Shown: positions 30,109-40,479, counted from the first letter of the stretch. The stretch is 64,000 nucleotides of DNA from Pseudolabrys sp963742345 (GCA_963742345.1 CAVULO010000006.1:1-64000), one strand, 5' to 3'. Made by a program: numbers and translations. The notes: generated from the sequence alone by a model not told the origin.

Positions 30109-31124
30109 CCCTTGGCCTCGCGCCGGTCATAAGCCTCCACGATTCGCGCCACCAGTTCGTGACGAATAACGTCTTCATGGGTGAAGGCGACATGGCCGAC
30201 GCCTTCGATCCGTGCGAGCAGCTTGACCGCTTCCGCCAGTCCGGAGGTCTGACCTTGCGGAAGGTCGACCTGGCTGGGATCGCCGGTGACGATCATGCGG
30301 CTGTTCTCACCCAGGCGCGTGAGAAACATTTTCATCTGCATCGAAGTTGTGTTCTGCGCTTCGTCGAGAATGACAGCGGCGTTCGACAGCGTGCGCCCGC
30401 GCATGAAGGCAAGCGGTGCGATTTCGATCTCGCCGGCCTGCAATGCACGCTCGACGATGCGGGCATCCATCAAGTCATATAGTGCATCGTAAATCGGACG
30501 CAGATAAGGATCGACTTTCTCGCGCATGTCACCGGGAAGGAAGCCCAGCCGCTCGCCGGCCTCGACCGCGGGCCGCGACAGGATGATGCGGTCGACCTCT
30601 TTTCGCTCGAACATCTGGACTGCTTGCGCGACCGCAAGCCATGTCTTGCCGGTACCGGCCGGTCCGGTCCCGAACACCAGCGCGTGGCGCTTGAGCGCGC
30701 GAATATAGGCGTCCTGTGCGGCGGTACGGGCGCGCACGGGGCGCTTGCGCAGATTGATTTCCTCGAAAGCGGGACGCGGGCCCGCCGGGTCATAGTCAAA
30801 AAGCGAACCTTGCGCGATCGCCTGGCGAATGGCGCCTTCGACGTCGCCTTGGCTCAGATCGTGTCCGCGCTTGAGTTGCTCATAAAGGCCTTCCAGCACG
30901 CGGCGCGCTTGCTCGCAGGCGCCGCGCGAACCCTCGACGGTGACGTGATTGCCTCGCTGTTCCGCCACGACCCCGAGACGACGTTCGATCAGCGCGAGGT
31001 TCTGTCCGTATTGTCCAAACAGAACCGAGGCGAGTTTGTTGTCCTCGAATGCGAGGACGGTCTGCGTGGTGGCCGTCTCCTCGGAGGCGGCGGCAGGTGG
31101 GATTACGGAATCAGTGGTGCGCAA
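30105..31124 (-). CDS. PhoH/YbeZ-family ATPase
   Basis: PhoH-like protein (YbeZ) that works with YbeY in RNA metabolism. An N-terminal KH-like segment precedes the P-loop FGTGPAGTGKTWLAVAQA and the Walker B VILDEAQNTT. Conserved features include SRPAVEAGERLGFLPGDMREKV. The start is uncertain. A TTG at 31124, after AGGAG, would follow the miaB stop closely. The ATG at 31172 would overlap miaB by 41 bases without a ribosome site. Overlaps ybeY by ATGA. Confidence 0.93.
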   Translation of the reverse strand: MRTTDSVIPPAAASEETATTQTVLAFEDNKLASVLFGQYGQNLALIERRLGVVAEQRGNHVTVEGSRGACEQARRVLEGLYEQLKRGHDLSQGDVEGAIRQAIAQGSLFDYDPAGPRPAFEEINLRKRPVRARTAAQDAYIRALKRHALVFGTGPAGTGKTWLAVAQAVQMFERKEVDRIILSRPAVEAGERLGFLPGDMREKVDPYLRPIYDALYDLMDARIVERALQAGEIEIAPLAFMRGRTLSNAAVILDEAQNTTSMQMKMFLTRLGENSRMIVTGDPSQVDLPQGQTSGLAEAVKLLARIEGVGHVAFTHEDVIRHELVARIVEAYDRREAKG

Positions 31125-31131
31125 GGGTGTT

Positions 31132-32517
31132 TCAAGCTCCTGCTGCGGCAAGCGTCGGCGCGTGCATTTCATCGGCCAGAGTGCCGAAAAGAGTATTGCT
31201 GCCGACCTCGGTGATGGTCACGCGCTTGATCGAACCGATCAACTTGGCCGGCGCCATGATCTGGACTGTCTGCAAATATGGTGAGCGGCCAACGAGCTGG
31301 CCAGGCAGCCTGCCGGGCTTTTCCAGCAGCACATCGACGGTGCGGCCAGCAAAGCCGGCGTTGAAGCCGCGCTGATGGCGCGTGATGGTGGCCTGTAGCC
31401 GGTGCAGGCGGTCGGACTTCTTTTCTTGTGGCACCTGATCGTCCATCTCGGCGGCTGGTGTTCCGGGCCGTGCAGAGAACGCGAATGAATATGCGCCGCT
31501 GAAGCCGACTTCGTCGATGAGCGTGAGGGTCTCGCGGAAATCGGCTTCCGTCTCGCCGGGAAAGCCCACGATGAAGTCGGACGTGAACGCGAGATCATCG
31601 CGGCCGGCACGCAAACGCGCAACGATGTCGAGATAGTCACGGCGCGTGTGCTTGCGGTTCATCGCAGCCAGAATCCGGTCGCAGCCTGATTGCACGGGCA
31701 AATGCACATAGGGCATCAGCGCCGGCAGTTCGGCATGGGCCGCCACGAGATCGCCATCCATGTCGCGCGGATGACTGGTCATGTAGCGCAGCCGCAGGAC
31801 GCCTGGCACTTGCGCGAGGCGGCGAAGCAATTGTCCAAGTGTCGATGGCCGTCCATCGGGCCCCGGCCCATGATAGGCATTCACATTCTGGCCGATCAGC
31901 GTTACCTCGCGCACACCCGCTTCAGTCAGTCGCTCGACCTCTGCGACAATCTTTTCGACCGGTCGCGAGACTTCAGCGCCGCGCGTGTAGGGCACTACGC
32001 AAAACGTGCAGAACTTGTCGCATCCTTCCTGCACGGTGACGAAACTGGAAATGCCGCGCCTGGCAATTGCGTCTCGTTTGGGCGCGGCCAGAACATCGAA
32101 CTTGTCTTCGACCGGAAACTCGGTGTCGACGACTTTCTCGCCGCCTTGCACACGCGCGATCATGTCCGGCAGGCGATGATAATTTTGCGAGCCGACAACC
32201 AGATCGACTGTGCCGGCGCGGCGGATGATTTCCTTGCCTTCCGCTTGCGCGACGCAACCCGCGACCGCAATCATCATGTGGCGGCCGTCCCGCGCCGCGG
32301 CCTCTTTCATTTCGCGGATACGGCCGATCTCTGAGTAGACTTTCTCGGCGGCCTTTTCGCGGATGTGACAGGTGTTGAGGATGACGAGATCGGCGTCCTC
32401 AGGACTCGCGGTCTCGGTGAACCCGGCAGGCGCCAGGGTGTCCGCCATACGATGGGAATCGTAGACGTTCATCTGGCAGCCGAAGGATTTAACGTGGACT
32501 TTGCGGGGTCTGCTCAT
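31132..32517 (-). CDS. miaB: tRNA-2-methylthio-N6-dimethylallyladenosine synthase MiaB
   Basis: Radical-SAM methylthiotransferase acting on i6A37 of tRNAs. Three N-terminal cysteines for the auxiliary cluster are seen (FGCQMN, NTCHIR, AGCVAQ). The radical-SAM CDKFCTFC follows at about residue 165-172, and there is a C-terminal TRAM domain (RTVDVLLEKPGRLPGQLVGRSP). The 461-residue length is normal and the frame is intact. Upstream gene in the miaB-phoH-ybeY-corC-lnt run. Confidence 0.96.
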   Translation of the reverse strand: MSRPRKVHVKSFGCQMNVYDSHRMADTLAPAGFTETASPEDADLVILNTCHIREKAAEKVYSEIGRIREMKEAAARDGRHMMIAVAGCVAQAEGKEIIRRAGTVDLVVGSQNYHRLPDMIARVQGGEKVVDTEFPVEDKFDVLAAPKRDAIARRGISSFVTVQEGCDKFCTFCVVPYTRGAEVSRPVEKIVAEVERLTEAGVREVTLIGQNVNAYHGPGPDGRPSTLGQLLRRLAQVPGVLRLRYMTSHPRDMDGDLVAAHAELPALMPYVHLPVQSGCDRILAAMNRKHTRRDYLDIVARLRAGRDDLAFTSDFIVGFPGETEADFRETLTLIDEVGFSGAYSFAFSARPGTPAAEMDDQVPQEKKSDRLHRLQATITRHQRGFNAGFAGRTVDVLLEKPGRLPGQLVGRSPYLQTVQIMAPAKLIGSIKRVTITEVGSNTLFGTLADEMHAPTLAAAGA

Positions 32518-32642
32518 GCCGTTTCGGTGCGAAGCTCGTCCAATCTAGCCTGTCGTGGCGGGATTTGTCCCGCCAGACCATATATTTGATTTTACAACGA
32601 TTTTAAGGCTTACCCGATCCGTCGCCAAAAATAAATGCGAGG

Positions 32643-33443
32643 CTAGCCCGCGCGCTCCACGGCCAGCGGGCGTCCGCGCAAGGCGGCCGCAACCAGCCTG
32701 CGCACCGTGCTTTCCAGCCGTTTGGTCATTGCCTTGCGGTCGGTGTCACGGTCGGCAGGTACTGGCTCGCCATAGGTGACCAATGCATCGACTGCACCCT
32801 GTTCGATGAAGGCCTTGATGTGCGGCATGAAGTCGAGATCGCCATACCAGGCCACGAGGGGGCGATGTTGGCGACCCATCGGAATGCCCTGCTGGCCCGT
32901 GTAGCAGATCGACATCGGCTGGATCAGGATGCTGTCGCTGCCGCCGCTGGCAGCTTCTTCCACTGCGCCGAGCAATGCAGAGCGGAATGGCAGCACACGA
33001 TTGCCGTCACTCGACGTACCTTCCGCAAACAGGACTACGGAGACGCCGCTGCCAATGCGATTGACAATCTCGGTAACGGTGTCGCCCGTCTGATGACGGC
33101 GCGCTCGATCGACAAACACCGTGTGCTGGAGCTTGGCGGTAATTCCAACCAGCGGCCAGCTTGCGACTTCGCGCTTGGCGACGAACGCGACCGGCGCTAT
33201 CGAGCCGATCACCAGGATGTCGGCCCACGAGACATGGTTAGACACGAACAGCACGGCGCGGCCGCGCTCCGGTGCACCATTGACCCGCACGCGGATACGC
33301 AAGAGTAAGCAGAGCACACGATAATAGTTCGACGCGATAAAACCCCAACCGGGCAAATTGAATTTTCCGAGCAACCATTGCACCGAGATCAATAGCGGCG
33401 TCATCGTGAAAAAGAATGCCGCGATAAAAAGAGCGCGCGCCAT
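32643..33443 (-). CDS. 1-acyl-sn-glycerol-3-phosphate acyltransferase (PlsC family)
   Basis: Membrane-associated acyltransferase of phospholipid synthesis. The catalytic HxxxxD is NHVSWAD at about residues 72-78 and the substrate motif is LFAEGTSSDGNRV. Two hydrophobic segments lie at the N-terminus (ALFIAAFFFTMTPLLI and the following stretch). 266 residues, intact frame. It lies directly after fur (3 bases apart) and before miaB, the usual order in this group. Acyl specificity is unknown. Confidence 0.92.
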   Translation of the reverse strand: MARALFIAAFFFTMTPLLISVQWLLGKFNLPGWGFIASNYYRVLCLLLRIRVRVNGAPERGRAVLFVSNHVSWADILVIGSIAPVAFVAKREVASWPLVGITAKLQHTVFVDRARRHQTGDTVTEIVNRIGSGVSVVLFAEGTSSDGNRVLPFRSALLGAVEEAASGGSDSILIQPMSICYTGQQGIPMGRQHRPLVAWYGDLDFMPHIKAFIEQGAVDALVTYGEPVPADRDTDRKAMTKRLESTVRRLVAAALRGRPLAVERAG

Positions 33444-33446
33444 GCG

Positions 33447-33933
33447 CTAACGCTTCTTGTCGTCGTTGAGCGGAACGGCGTAGAGCTCAAGCCGGTGATC
33501 GACAAGTTTATAGCCGAGCTTGCGTGCGACTTCGGCTTGCAGGCGTTCGATTTCCTGCGACTGAAATTCGATCACCTCGCCGGTGCGCAAGTTGATCAGA
33601 TGGTCATGGTGACTTTCAGGGCTGGTCTCGTAACGCGCGCGCCCGTCACGGAAATCGTGCCGCTCGATGATCCCGGCGTCCTCGAACAGGCGCATGGTAC
33701 GGTACACTGTCGAAATCGAGATGCGATCGTCGACCTTGGCGCAGCGGCGGTAAAGCTCCTCGACATCGGGGTGATCGTCCGAATTCTGCCAGCACGCGTG
33801 CGATAACGCGTCGCTGCTCGGTCATACGCATGCCTTTGGCCGCGCAGAGAGCCTCGATGTTCTTCTTTTCGGCGATATTTTTGCCCGCGTTGGTCACGTC
33901 GCAACTCTGGCGTCTGTTTGGCCCGGCATTCAA
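33447..33933 (-). CDS. fur: Ferric uptake regulator Fur, frameshifted
   Basis: Fur-family metal-dependent repressor, the second family member in the window after irr. The N-terminus includes AAKGMRMTEQRRVIARVLAE. The expected DDHPDVEEL...SISTVYRTM segment changes frame near 33785, then TMRLFEDAGIIERHDFRDGRARYE and the metal-binding SHHDHLIN are intact. In rhizobia, proteins at this position may serve Mn (Mur) or Fe; which metal applies cannot be told here. It is divergently oriented to nothing close. The rimI stop lies about 50 bases upstream. A GTG at 33897 is an alternative start. Confidence 0.88.
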
Positions 33934-33980
33934 TGCCTTCCTATCATATTGAGCCTGGCAGGAGTGTGTCTATCGCACGT

Positions 33981-34467
33981 TCAAGTCAGATCGCGCCGCA
34001 GGACCAGCGCGCTGGCTGCGGAACCGCCGGTTCCGGGGTAATAGTTCGGGCGGCGCGATACTTCATTAAATCCGGCGCGGTGGTAAAGCTGGAGCGCCGG
34101 GTCGTTGTGTTCGTCGACCTCCAGAAATACGTTGCGCGCGCCAAGGCCGGCGAGCCGGCGCAAATGCAGATTGAGAAGTTGGCGCGCAAGGCCTCGCGCC
34201 GCGCTGGCGGCGGGCAACCGCAACAGAAAGAATTTCAGCCTCGTCCTCGACCAATCGCGACATGATGAAGGCCGCAAGTGTTGTGCCCATCAGCGCCCGA
34301 TGCGTGATGACGTGCCGGTCGAGCAACAGGCCCTCGACCTCCTGTTCACTCCAGCCGCGCCGGAAAGACGCACCATGCAGTATCGCTATTGCGGAAGCGT
34401 CGCGCGCGCTAGCCTCCGACATCGCCGGCTCGCCGCGCGTAAAAAGGCTGCTAATGAAGCCGATCAT
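33981..34467 (-). CDS. rimI: Ribosomal-protein-alanine N-acetyltransferase RimI, frameshifted
   Basis: GNAT-fold acetyltransferase of the S18 N-terminus. It begins MIGFISSLFTRGEP, with ATG overlapping the tsaB stop (ATGA). WSEQEVEGLLLD and AEILSVAVA match the family. The acetyl-CoA loop (RGLARQLLNLHL) and VFLEVDEHNDPALQLYHRAGF appear in the next frame after a shift near 34205. tsaB-rimI-fur is a frequent neighbourhood. Confidence 0.88.
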
Positions 34468-35147
34468 CGGCGGGCCAATTGAACAGCGTCTTGCGGATGG
34501 GCATCGGGCGCGCGCAGATAGAGCGGCTTTGGTGGCGTCTTGGTATCGGTCGCAGCAGCGCCGAGCCGCGCCACCCAGTCAATGTGGGGCGCGGCGCGCT
34601 GCTCGACCGCGCTCGGCGCGCGCTCGCCTGAGGGCCATAAAGCCACCAGCTTGTTGGCTGCGGTGCCGGTGATGCGCGGTGCGCCGGACGTCGAGACGCG
34701 GAGCGCCTCGCGCAAGGGCGCGACCCGGGGCGCCACTACGGTGCGGCCACCGGGGCCAAACACCTGGAGGTAGACGTGGTCGTGACGCGCATCGATTGCC
34801 ACGACCACCGGCAGCGTATCATCGGCGGCGATGAACGGGGCGGCAAAGGCTGCGAGCGTTGACAGGCCAATCGCCGGTTTGCCGGCGGCGAGCGCGATGC
34901 CGCGGGCGGCGGCAATGCCGACACGCAAGCCGGTGAAACTTCCAGGTCCGATGGTCACCGCTATGCGGTCGAGAGCAGAGAAGTCGAGCTGGGCGCGATC
35001 GAGCACGCGCGCGATCAGCGGCATCAGAGCCTCGGCATGGCCGCGCTGCATCGGCAGCAATTCATGGACGCGGGCCTCCGCGCGCGCGGTGTCGAATACG
35101 CCGACCGAACAGGCCTCGAGTGCGGTATCGATGGCAAGGACACGCAT
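34464..35147 (-). CDS. tsaB: tRNA threonylcarbamoyladenosine biosynthesis protein TsaB
   Basis: ASKHA-fold partner of TsaD/TsaE for t6A37 synthesis. The N-terminus MRVLAIDTALEACSVGV and the motif VTIGPGSFTGLRVGIAAARG are diagnostic. 227 residues with an intact frame; it lacks the zinc/iron histidines of TsaD, as expected for TsaB. It overlaps rimI by ATGA. A 178-base gap containing a REP-like palindrome separates it from nfuA. Confidence 0.94.
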   Translation of the reverse strand: MRVLAIDTALEACSVGVFDTARAEARVHELLPMQRGHAEALMPLIARVLDRAQLDFSALDRIAVTIGPGSFTGLRVGIAAARGIALAAGKPAIGLSTLAAFAAPFIAADDTLPVVVAIDARHDHVYLQVFGPGGRTVVAPRVAPLREALRVSTSGAPRITGTAANKLVALWPSGERAPSAVEQRAAPHIDWVARLGAAATDTKTPPKPLYLRAPDAHPQDAVQLARR

Positions 35148-35270
35148 AAATCGAGTTTAACATTGTTTTGCGGCGTCAGCGTCGGGCTCGCGGCATTAAA
35201 TGCGGAAGTCTGGCGGGGCCGACTTCCGATGCGATCCCGCTCAGGCGGGCGCTGTGCGTCATAAATCGGT

Positions 35271-35293
35271 ATGGCCGGGACAAGCCCGGCCAT
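35271..35293. repeat. REP-like palindrome (second copy)
   Basis: Perfect 9-bp stem ATGGCCGGG / CCCGGCCAT around ACAAG, in the nfuA-tsaB gap. It shares its core with the 8344-8362 copy. As both genes are on the minus strand, it lies downstream of nfuA and upstream of tsaB. Confidence 0.7.
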
Positions 35294-35325
35294 GACGAAG
35301 AAATCGAGATTCGGCGTGCGGCAAA

Positions 35326-35886
35326 TTACATCGGCCGTACTTCGACCACCTCGGGCACGAAGTGCCGCAGCAGGTTCTGGATGCCGTGCTTGAGCGTTGC
35401 GGTCGAGGAGGGGCAGCCCGAGCAGGCGCCCTTCATGTTGAGGTAGACGATGCCTTCCTTGTAGCCGCGGAAGGTTATATCACCGCCATCGCCGGCCACT
35501 GCCGGGCGCACGCGCGTTTCGATCAGGTCCTTGATGGTGGCGACGGTCTCCGCGTCCGCGGCGTCGAAAAATTCGTCCGCGGCGGCTTCCGCCGGCTGGG
35601 CATTCTCCGCCAGCAGCGGCGCACCCGACATATAGTGTTCCATGATGGCGCCGAGGATCGCCGGCTTCATCTGTTGCCAGTCGCCGTCGGCTTTGGTCAC
35701 CGAAATGAAATCCGAACCGAAGAATACACCGCCGACGTTGGGGACGTTGAACAGTCGGGTCGCCAGTGGCGACTGCATTGCAGCGTCCTTCGTGGGCATG
35801 TCGAGCGTGCCGCTTTCGAGCACGGGGCGCCCGGGCAGGAACTTCAAGGTCGCCGGATTCGGCGTAGCCTCCGTCTGAATAAACAT
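35326..35886 (-). CDS. NfuA-type Fe-S cluster scaffold/carrier protein
   Basis: Two-domain carrier of Fe-S clusters. An N-terminal Nfu_N domain (MFIQTEATPNPATLKFLPG) is followed by an acidic linker and a C-terminal NifU-like domain with GDGGDITFRGY and the cluster-binding CSGCPSS. 186 residues from ATG 35886; the in-frame ATG at 35916 only adds an unrelated leader. The frame is intact. It lies between tsaB and usp. Delivery to radical-SAM enzymes such as MiaB is a plausible but unproven link. Confidence 0.93.
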   Translation of the reverse strand: MFIQTEATPNPATLKFLPGRPVLESGTLDMPTKDAAMQSPLATRLFNVPNVGGVFFGSDFISVTKADGDWQQMKPAILGAIMEHYMSGAPLLAENAQPAEAAADEFFDAADAETVATIKDLIETRVRPAVAGDGGDITFRGYKEGIVYLNMKGACSGCPSSTATLKHGIQNLLRHFVPEVVEVRPM

Positions 35887-35994
35887 CGCATTCGCTCCTT
35901 GCTCGCGCGGGTTCAAGGCCCGCCGGCGGTAGGACTATAACGCATAAATGGCGATTGTGCCCGCCGCGGTCAACCGGCGTGAAATCGGCTTAAA

Positions 35995-36489
35995 TCACGA
36001 GCTCGAGTCGATATCGTCGTCGCTCAGATGCCCAGGCACGATCGCCACAGGAATCGGGAATGTGCCGGCGGTCTTGGCCAGGTTGGAAACCAAGGGACCG
36101 GGGCCTTCCTTGCCGGTGCCGGCGGCAAGCACAAGGATCCCGATGTCGGCGTCCTCGTCGATCAGCTTGATGATCTCTTCGGCGGTATTGCCTTCGCGGA
36201 TCACCCGGTCGGGCGTGACACGTGCGATCTTTTTCGCCCGCGCTGCAAACTTATCGAGCGTTGCGTTTGCAGCTTCCTGCTGCTCGGCCTTCATGATGTC
36301 GGCAACGCCGAGCCATTGCTGGTTGCGATCGCCCGGCTCAATCACGCGCAACATCACGATCTGCGACTTGGTGCGGCCGGCGCGCTTGGCCGCCCAATAG
36401 ATCGCGCGGTCGCACTCCTGCGTGTCGTCGATGACCACCAGATACTTGCGCTTGTGGCCGGCCTCGTAGCTGCGACGCTTGCTGCTCAT
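35995..36489 (-). CDS. Universal stress protein
   Basis: 164-residue Usp-fold protein. It starts with KYLVVIDDTQECDRAIYWAA and ends in the nucleotide-binding pattern VLAAGTGKEGPGPLVSNLAKTAG, which resembles the ATP-binding type. VLRVIEPGD-like strands are present. Single domain, intact frame, placed between nfuA and trpS as in relatives. Its specific stress role is unknown. Confidence 0.92.
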   Translation of the reverse strand: MSSKRRSYEAGHKRKYLVVIDDTQECDRAIYWAAKRAGRTKSQIVMLRVIEPGDRNQQWLGVADIMKAEQQEAANATLDKFAARAKKIARVTPDRVIREGNTAEEIIKLIDEDADIGILVLAAGTGKEGPGPLVSNLAKTAGTFPIPVAIVPGHLSDDDIDSSS

Positions 36490-36595
36490 GGGCGCGACGC
36501 TCCCGTCGGATCATAGGCGCGGTAATGGGTGCACAAGCAAGGCAATGGTGGCACGACGGCCGCCGCGCCGACAAGGCGGGTGTCCCGCGCTGCAA

Positions 36596-37630
36596 CTAGC
36601 GATGCACGAAACCGACGATATCCTTGACCGCCTTCATAGTTTCGGCCGCCATCGCTTGCGCACGCTGCGAACCCTCTCCCAATACCAAGTCGATATAGAC
36701 CGGATCCTGAACCAGTTTCTTCATCTCGGCGCCAATCGGCCCGAGCTTGGCGACAGCGAGATCGACCAGCGCGGTTTTGAAGGTAGAAAATTGCCCGCCG
36801 CCAAATTGCCCAAGCACCTCAGTTTTGCTCACGCCTTGCAATGCGGCGTAGATGCCGACCAGGTTATCGGCCTCAGGGCGCGGTGCCAGGCCTTTTTCAT
36901 CGCTTGGCAACGGCTCGGGATCTGTCTTTGCCTTGCGGATCTTCTGTGCAATGGCGTCAGCGTCATCGGTGAGATTGATGCGCGAATAGTCGGAGGCTTC
37001 CGACTTCGACATTTTCTTAGAGCCGTCACGCAGTGACATCACCCGCGTCGCAGGTCCCTGGATCAGCGGCTCGGGCTGCGGGAAGAACGCGTCACCGTAG
37101 CCATGCGCGTGGATTGACGCCGCGAAGTCACCATTGAATTTTTGGGCAATGTCGCGTGACAGCTCCAGATGCTGTTTCTGATCTTCGCCTACGGGCACGT
37201 GGGTTGCGCGATAGACCAGGATGTCGGCGGCCATCAGGTTCGGGTAAACGTAGAGTCCGACCGATGCGTTCTCGCGATCCTTGCCCGCCTTCTCCTTGAA
37301 TTGGGTCATACGATTAAGCCAGCCTACGCGCGCGACGCAATTGAATACCCAGGCAAGCTCGGCGTGCTCGGCAACCTGGCTCTGGTTGAAGATGATGTTT
37401 TTCTTCGGGTCGATGCCACAGGCAAGGAACGCAGCGGTTACCTCGCGAGTGGCGCGCGGCAATTCGCTCGGATCCTGCCACACCGTAATGGCGTGCAAGT
37501 CGACCACGCAATAGATGCAGTCATAGCGATCCTGCAGCGCCACGAACTTGGTGATCGCGCCGAGATAGTTGCCGAGGTGCAAGTTGCCGGTCGGCTGTAC
37601 TCCGGAAAATACGCGTTCCTTGAACGCCAT
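36596..37630 (-). CDS. trpS: Tryptophanyl-tRNA synthetase
   Basis: Class I aminoacyl-tRNA synthetase for tryptophan. From ATG 37630 (GAGG about 8 bases upstream) it has 344 residues. It contains FSGVQPTGNLHLGNYLGA (HIGH-type) and the KMSKS motif (GSKKMSKSEAS). The N-terminal extension in the track from 37663 is not family-like. The frame is intact. It lies 63 bases after murJ on the same strand. Confidence 0.95.
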   Translation of the reverse strand: MAFKERVFSGVQPTGNLHLGNYLGAITKFVALQDRYDCIYCVVDLHAITVWQDPSELPRATREVTAAFLACGIDPKKNIIFNQSQVAEHAELAWVFNCVARVGWLNRMTQFKEKAGKDRENASVGLYVYPNLMAADILVYRATHVPVGEDQKQHLELSRDIAQKFNGDFAASIHAHGYGDAFFPQPEPLIQGPATRVMSLRDGSKKMSKSEASDYSRINLTDDADAIAQKIRKAKTDPEPLPSDEKGLAPRPEADNLVGIYAALQGVSKTEVLGQFGGGQFSTFKTALVDLAVAKLGPIGAEMKKLVQDPVYIDLVLGEGSQRAQAMAAETMKAVKDIVGFVHR

Positions 37631-37693
37631 TGCCCGCCCTCTTTCGATTGTGCGCGGAGCCATGCCACGGCGGAGGCGCGCGGCGCAAGGCCT

Positions 37694-39245
37694 TTAGGTT
37701 CTATGGCGCACCGCTGCAGCCATATCTTTGAGCTTCATCACGCCAAGCAATTGCAGTGAGGCAAGATAAATCACGACGCCGAGCGTCACCAACGCGGCAA
37801 GGATGGCGAGGCGGCCGAGCGAAGATGACAGGCCTTCGGGCCCGAGCGCATGACTGGCATAGGCAACCGCGCCAGCCATGATCACGGTGGCGGTTGCAAT
37901 GCGTGGCAGCCGGCGCTTGGCCCGGGCATCAAGCCGTAGCCAGCCGCGCCGGTTCAAAATGAAATAGAGCAGAAGAGCGCCGACCCAGCCGGATATACCG
38001 ATCGCCGCTGCCACGCCGACATGGCCGAAGCGCGGGAATAACAGCACGCCGCCAACAATGGCAGCAGTCAGGCCGGTGAGTGCAGCAAGCATCGGCGTAT
38101 GGGTGTCCTCGTGCGCGAAGGATATCGCACCGAACACTTTCTCCAGTACGTGGCCTGGCAGCCCAATACATATAGCCATCAGCGCGCCTGCGACCGCCGT
38201 CGTATCCTGCGGCCCGAATGCGCCATGCTGGAACAGTCCACCTGCGATCTGCTGTGCCAGCAGCGCGAACCCGGTAGCGGCGGGCAGCGCAAGACCGGCA
38301 GCGATCTCATAGGCGCGCGACTGCGCCACAGCGAGTGCAGTTTTATCGTCGGCATGAACGCTGGCCGCGATGCGCGGCACGATGACGGCCGCGATAGCGA
38401 CAGAGGCGACGCCGAGCGGCAATTCGTAGAGCCGGTTGGCATAGTAGAGCCATGACACCGCCGCCGGAGAAGCCGAGGCAATCGCGGTGGCCGCTATCAG
38501 TTTGAGTTGCGGAATGCCGCTGGCAATCAACCCGGGCAGAACACGTTTGAAAAATGCTTCTGTTTGACCGGCTGTGTACGCGCGCGCGCGTTGCCACCGT
38601 CTGCCGGTCGACAACCAGACTGCTGCGGTCAATATGAGTTGAATTAAACCCGCGGCACTGACCGCTAAGGCGAGCCAGGCGGTGGCGTAAAATTGCTCGA
38701 TATCTTCATTGGGCAATGCGACCAGCGCCAGCACCATCACCAGGTTAAACACGATCGTGCTGATCGCCACCGCGCCAACACGGCCTTCGGCATTGAGCGC
38801 TGCAGCAATCACCGCCACCAAACCCACCAGAACGATGTAGGGCGCGACCATGAACAGCAGGAAAGCCGCCAACGAGCGGCGCCACCGGTCGAATCCGGGC
38901 GCAATGATGGTGACCACGACTGGCGCGAAGAAAACGACGAGCAGGGCAATGATGCCGGCAATACAGAACATCGCCAGCAGGACTCGCCGCGTGAAGCGGT
39001 CGGCGTTGGCCGCGCCATCTTCGCCGCCGCGCAGTTTGAGCCAGATCGGTACGAAGGCGCTGTTGATTGCGCCTTCTGACAACAGCCGTCGAAAAAAATT
39101 GACCACCTGCAGCACGGCAAAGAAAGCTTCCGAATGATGACCCGGCGCCCAGCAGCGCTGCGATCCAGGCGTCGCGCAGATAGGCCAGCAGCCGCGACAT
39201 CAGCGTGCCGCCGCCAACGGTGGTGATGTCGCGTGTAAGTGACAT
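37694..39245 (-). CDS. murJ: Lipid II flippase MurJ, frameshifted
   Basis: MOP-superfamily flippase moving lipid II across the membrane for peptidoglycan synthesis. N-terminus MSLTRDITTVGGGTLMSRLLAYLRD from ATG 39245. After a shift near 39143 it continues with FRRLLSEGAINSAFVPIW, a MurJ hallmark. About 14 hydrophobic segments follow, to the end LLGVMKLKDMAAAVRHRT. Total about 515 residues. Divergent from the kinase gene at 39367 and followed by trpS. Confidence 0.9.
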
Positions 39246-39366
39246 GCAGTGATTCTCTGCGCGGCACTCTAAGCCTGTGGGCACGCGCCCGTCACCCGCG
39301 ATATACCCACGCTTGCCGCGGCGCGATCCCTCGATATAGTGCGCGCGCTATCAACGGGGATCACGC

Positions 39367-40370
39367 ATGACCGCTCTTCGCTACGACGTGCTCGGCATCG
39401 GTAACGCTATTGTCGACGTTATCGCCCGCGCCGAGGACGATTTTCTGGTGGCGCAGGGCATGCACAAGGGCACAATGGCGCTCATCGACGAGGCACGCGC
39501 ACAAGCAATCTACGCGGCGATGGGGCCGGCGGTGGAAAGCTCAGGCGGATCAGCGGCCAACACCATCGTCGGCGTCGCCAGCTTCGGCGCGCGCGCAGCC
39601 TTTGTCGGCAAGGTCAAGGATGACGAACTCGGCCGCACCTTTGCCCACGATATTCGCGCCGCCAATGTTGCCTTCGATACCCGGCCAGCGAGTGGCGGTC
39701 CTTCGACGGCGCGCTGCTACATCATGGTGACGCCGGACGGCGAGCGCACCATGAACACATATCTTGGTGCCGCGCAGGACCTGAGGCCGGGCGACATCGA
39801 CGAAGCGCAAGTAGCGAGCGCCGCCGTGACTTACCTCGAAGGGTATTTGTGGGATCCGCCGCAGGCGAAAGAAGCCTTCGTCAAGGCAGCTGGAATAGCG
39901 CACAAGGCCGGCCGCCGCGTCGCGCTTACGCTGTCTGATGCATTCTGTGTCGACCGTTATCGTGCGGAATTCCTCGACCTGATACGCAAGGGCACCGTCG
40001 ACATCGTATTTGCCAATGAGCGCGAGTTGCACAGCCTCTACGAGACCGGAGACTTCGATAGTGCGGTGAAGGCACTGCGTGTCGAGGCGAAACTTGCCGT
40101 CGTCACGCGCAGCGAAAAGGGCTGCGTCGTCGGTCAGCAAAGAGGCGATAGAGGCGGTGGCGGCGGAACCCGTCGGGCAGGTGGCGGATGTCACCGGCGC
40201 AGGCGATTTATTTGCCGCCGGGCTTTCTGGTTGGCCTGACGCGTGGAAAAGATCATCGGACCGCCGCTCGCTTGGGCGGGCTCGCGGCCGCCGAAGTCAT
40301 TCAGCACATTGGCGCACGGCCAGCAGTCTCATTGAAGGCACGCGCGGCCGAGAGCGGCCTCGCCGTATAA
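39367..40370 (+). CDS. PfkB-family carbohydrate/adenosine kinase, frameshifted
   Basis: Ribokinase-fold sugar or nucleoside kinase. N-terminal YDVLGIGNAIVDVIA and SSGGSAANTIVGVASFG match the adenosine kinase-like subgroup. The catalytic region VADVTGAGDLFAAGFL is in another frame than the start; shifts near 40133 and 40225. The sequence is close to the rhizobial adenosine kinase group, but the substrate is an inference. Corrected length is about 333 residues. ATG 39367 follows a GGGGATC-type site. Confidence 0.85.
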
Positions 40371-40413
40371 GCGGCTTCAAAGATCGGTGGGCGAGATCGC
40401 TTGGCTGCCTGCG

Positions 40414-40451
40414 ATCGGTAACCAATTGGTAACCCGAACGTGGTTACCGAT
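40414..40451 (+). promoter_or_regulatory. Inverted repeat / possible operator upstream of the 40480 gene
   Basis: Perfect 10-bp arms ATCGGTAACC (40414-40423) and GGTTACCGAT (40442-40451) separated by 18 bases, with a further GGTAACC in between and GGTGAAC just after. Four GGTnAC-type units thus lie in 45 bases before the start. It may be an operator or a weak terminator of the upstream kinase gene; there is no T-run. Confidence 0.5.
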
Positions 40452-40479
40452 TGGTGAACAACCGATTGAGGGTGGAGCC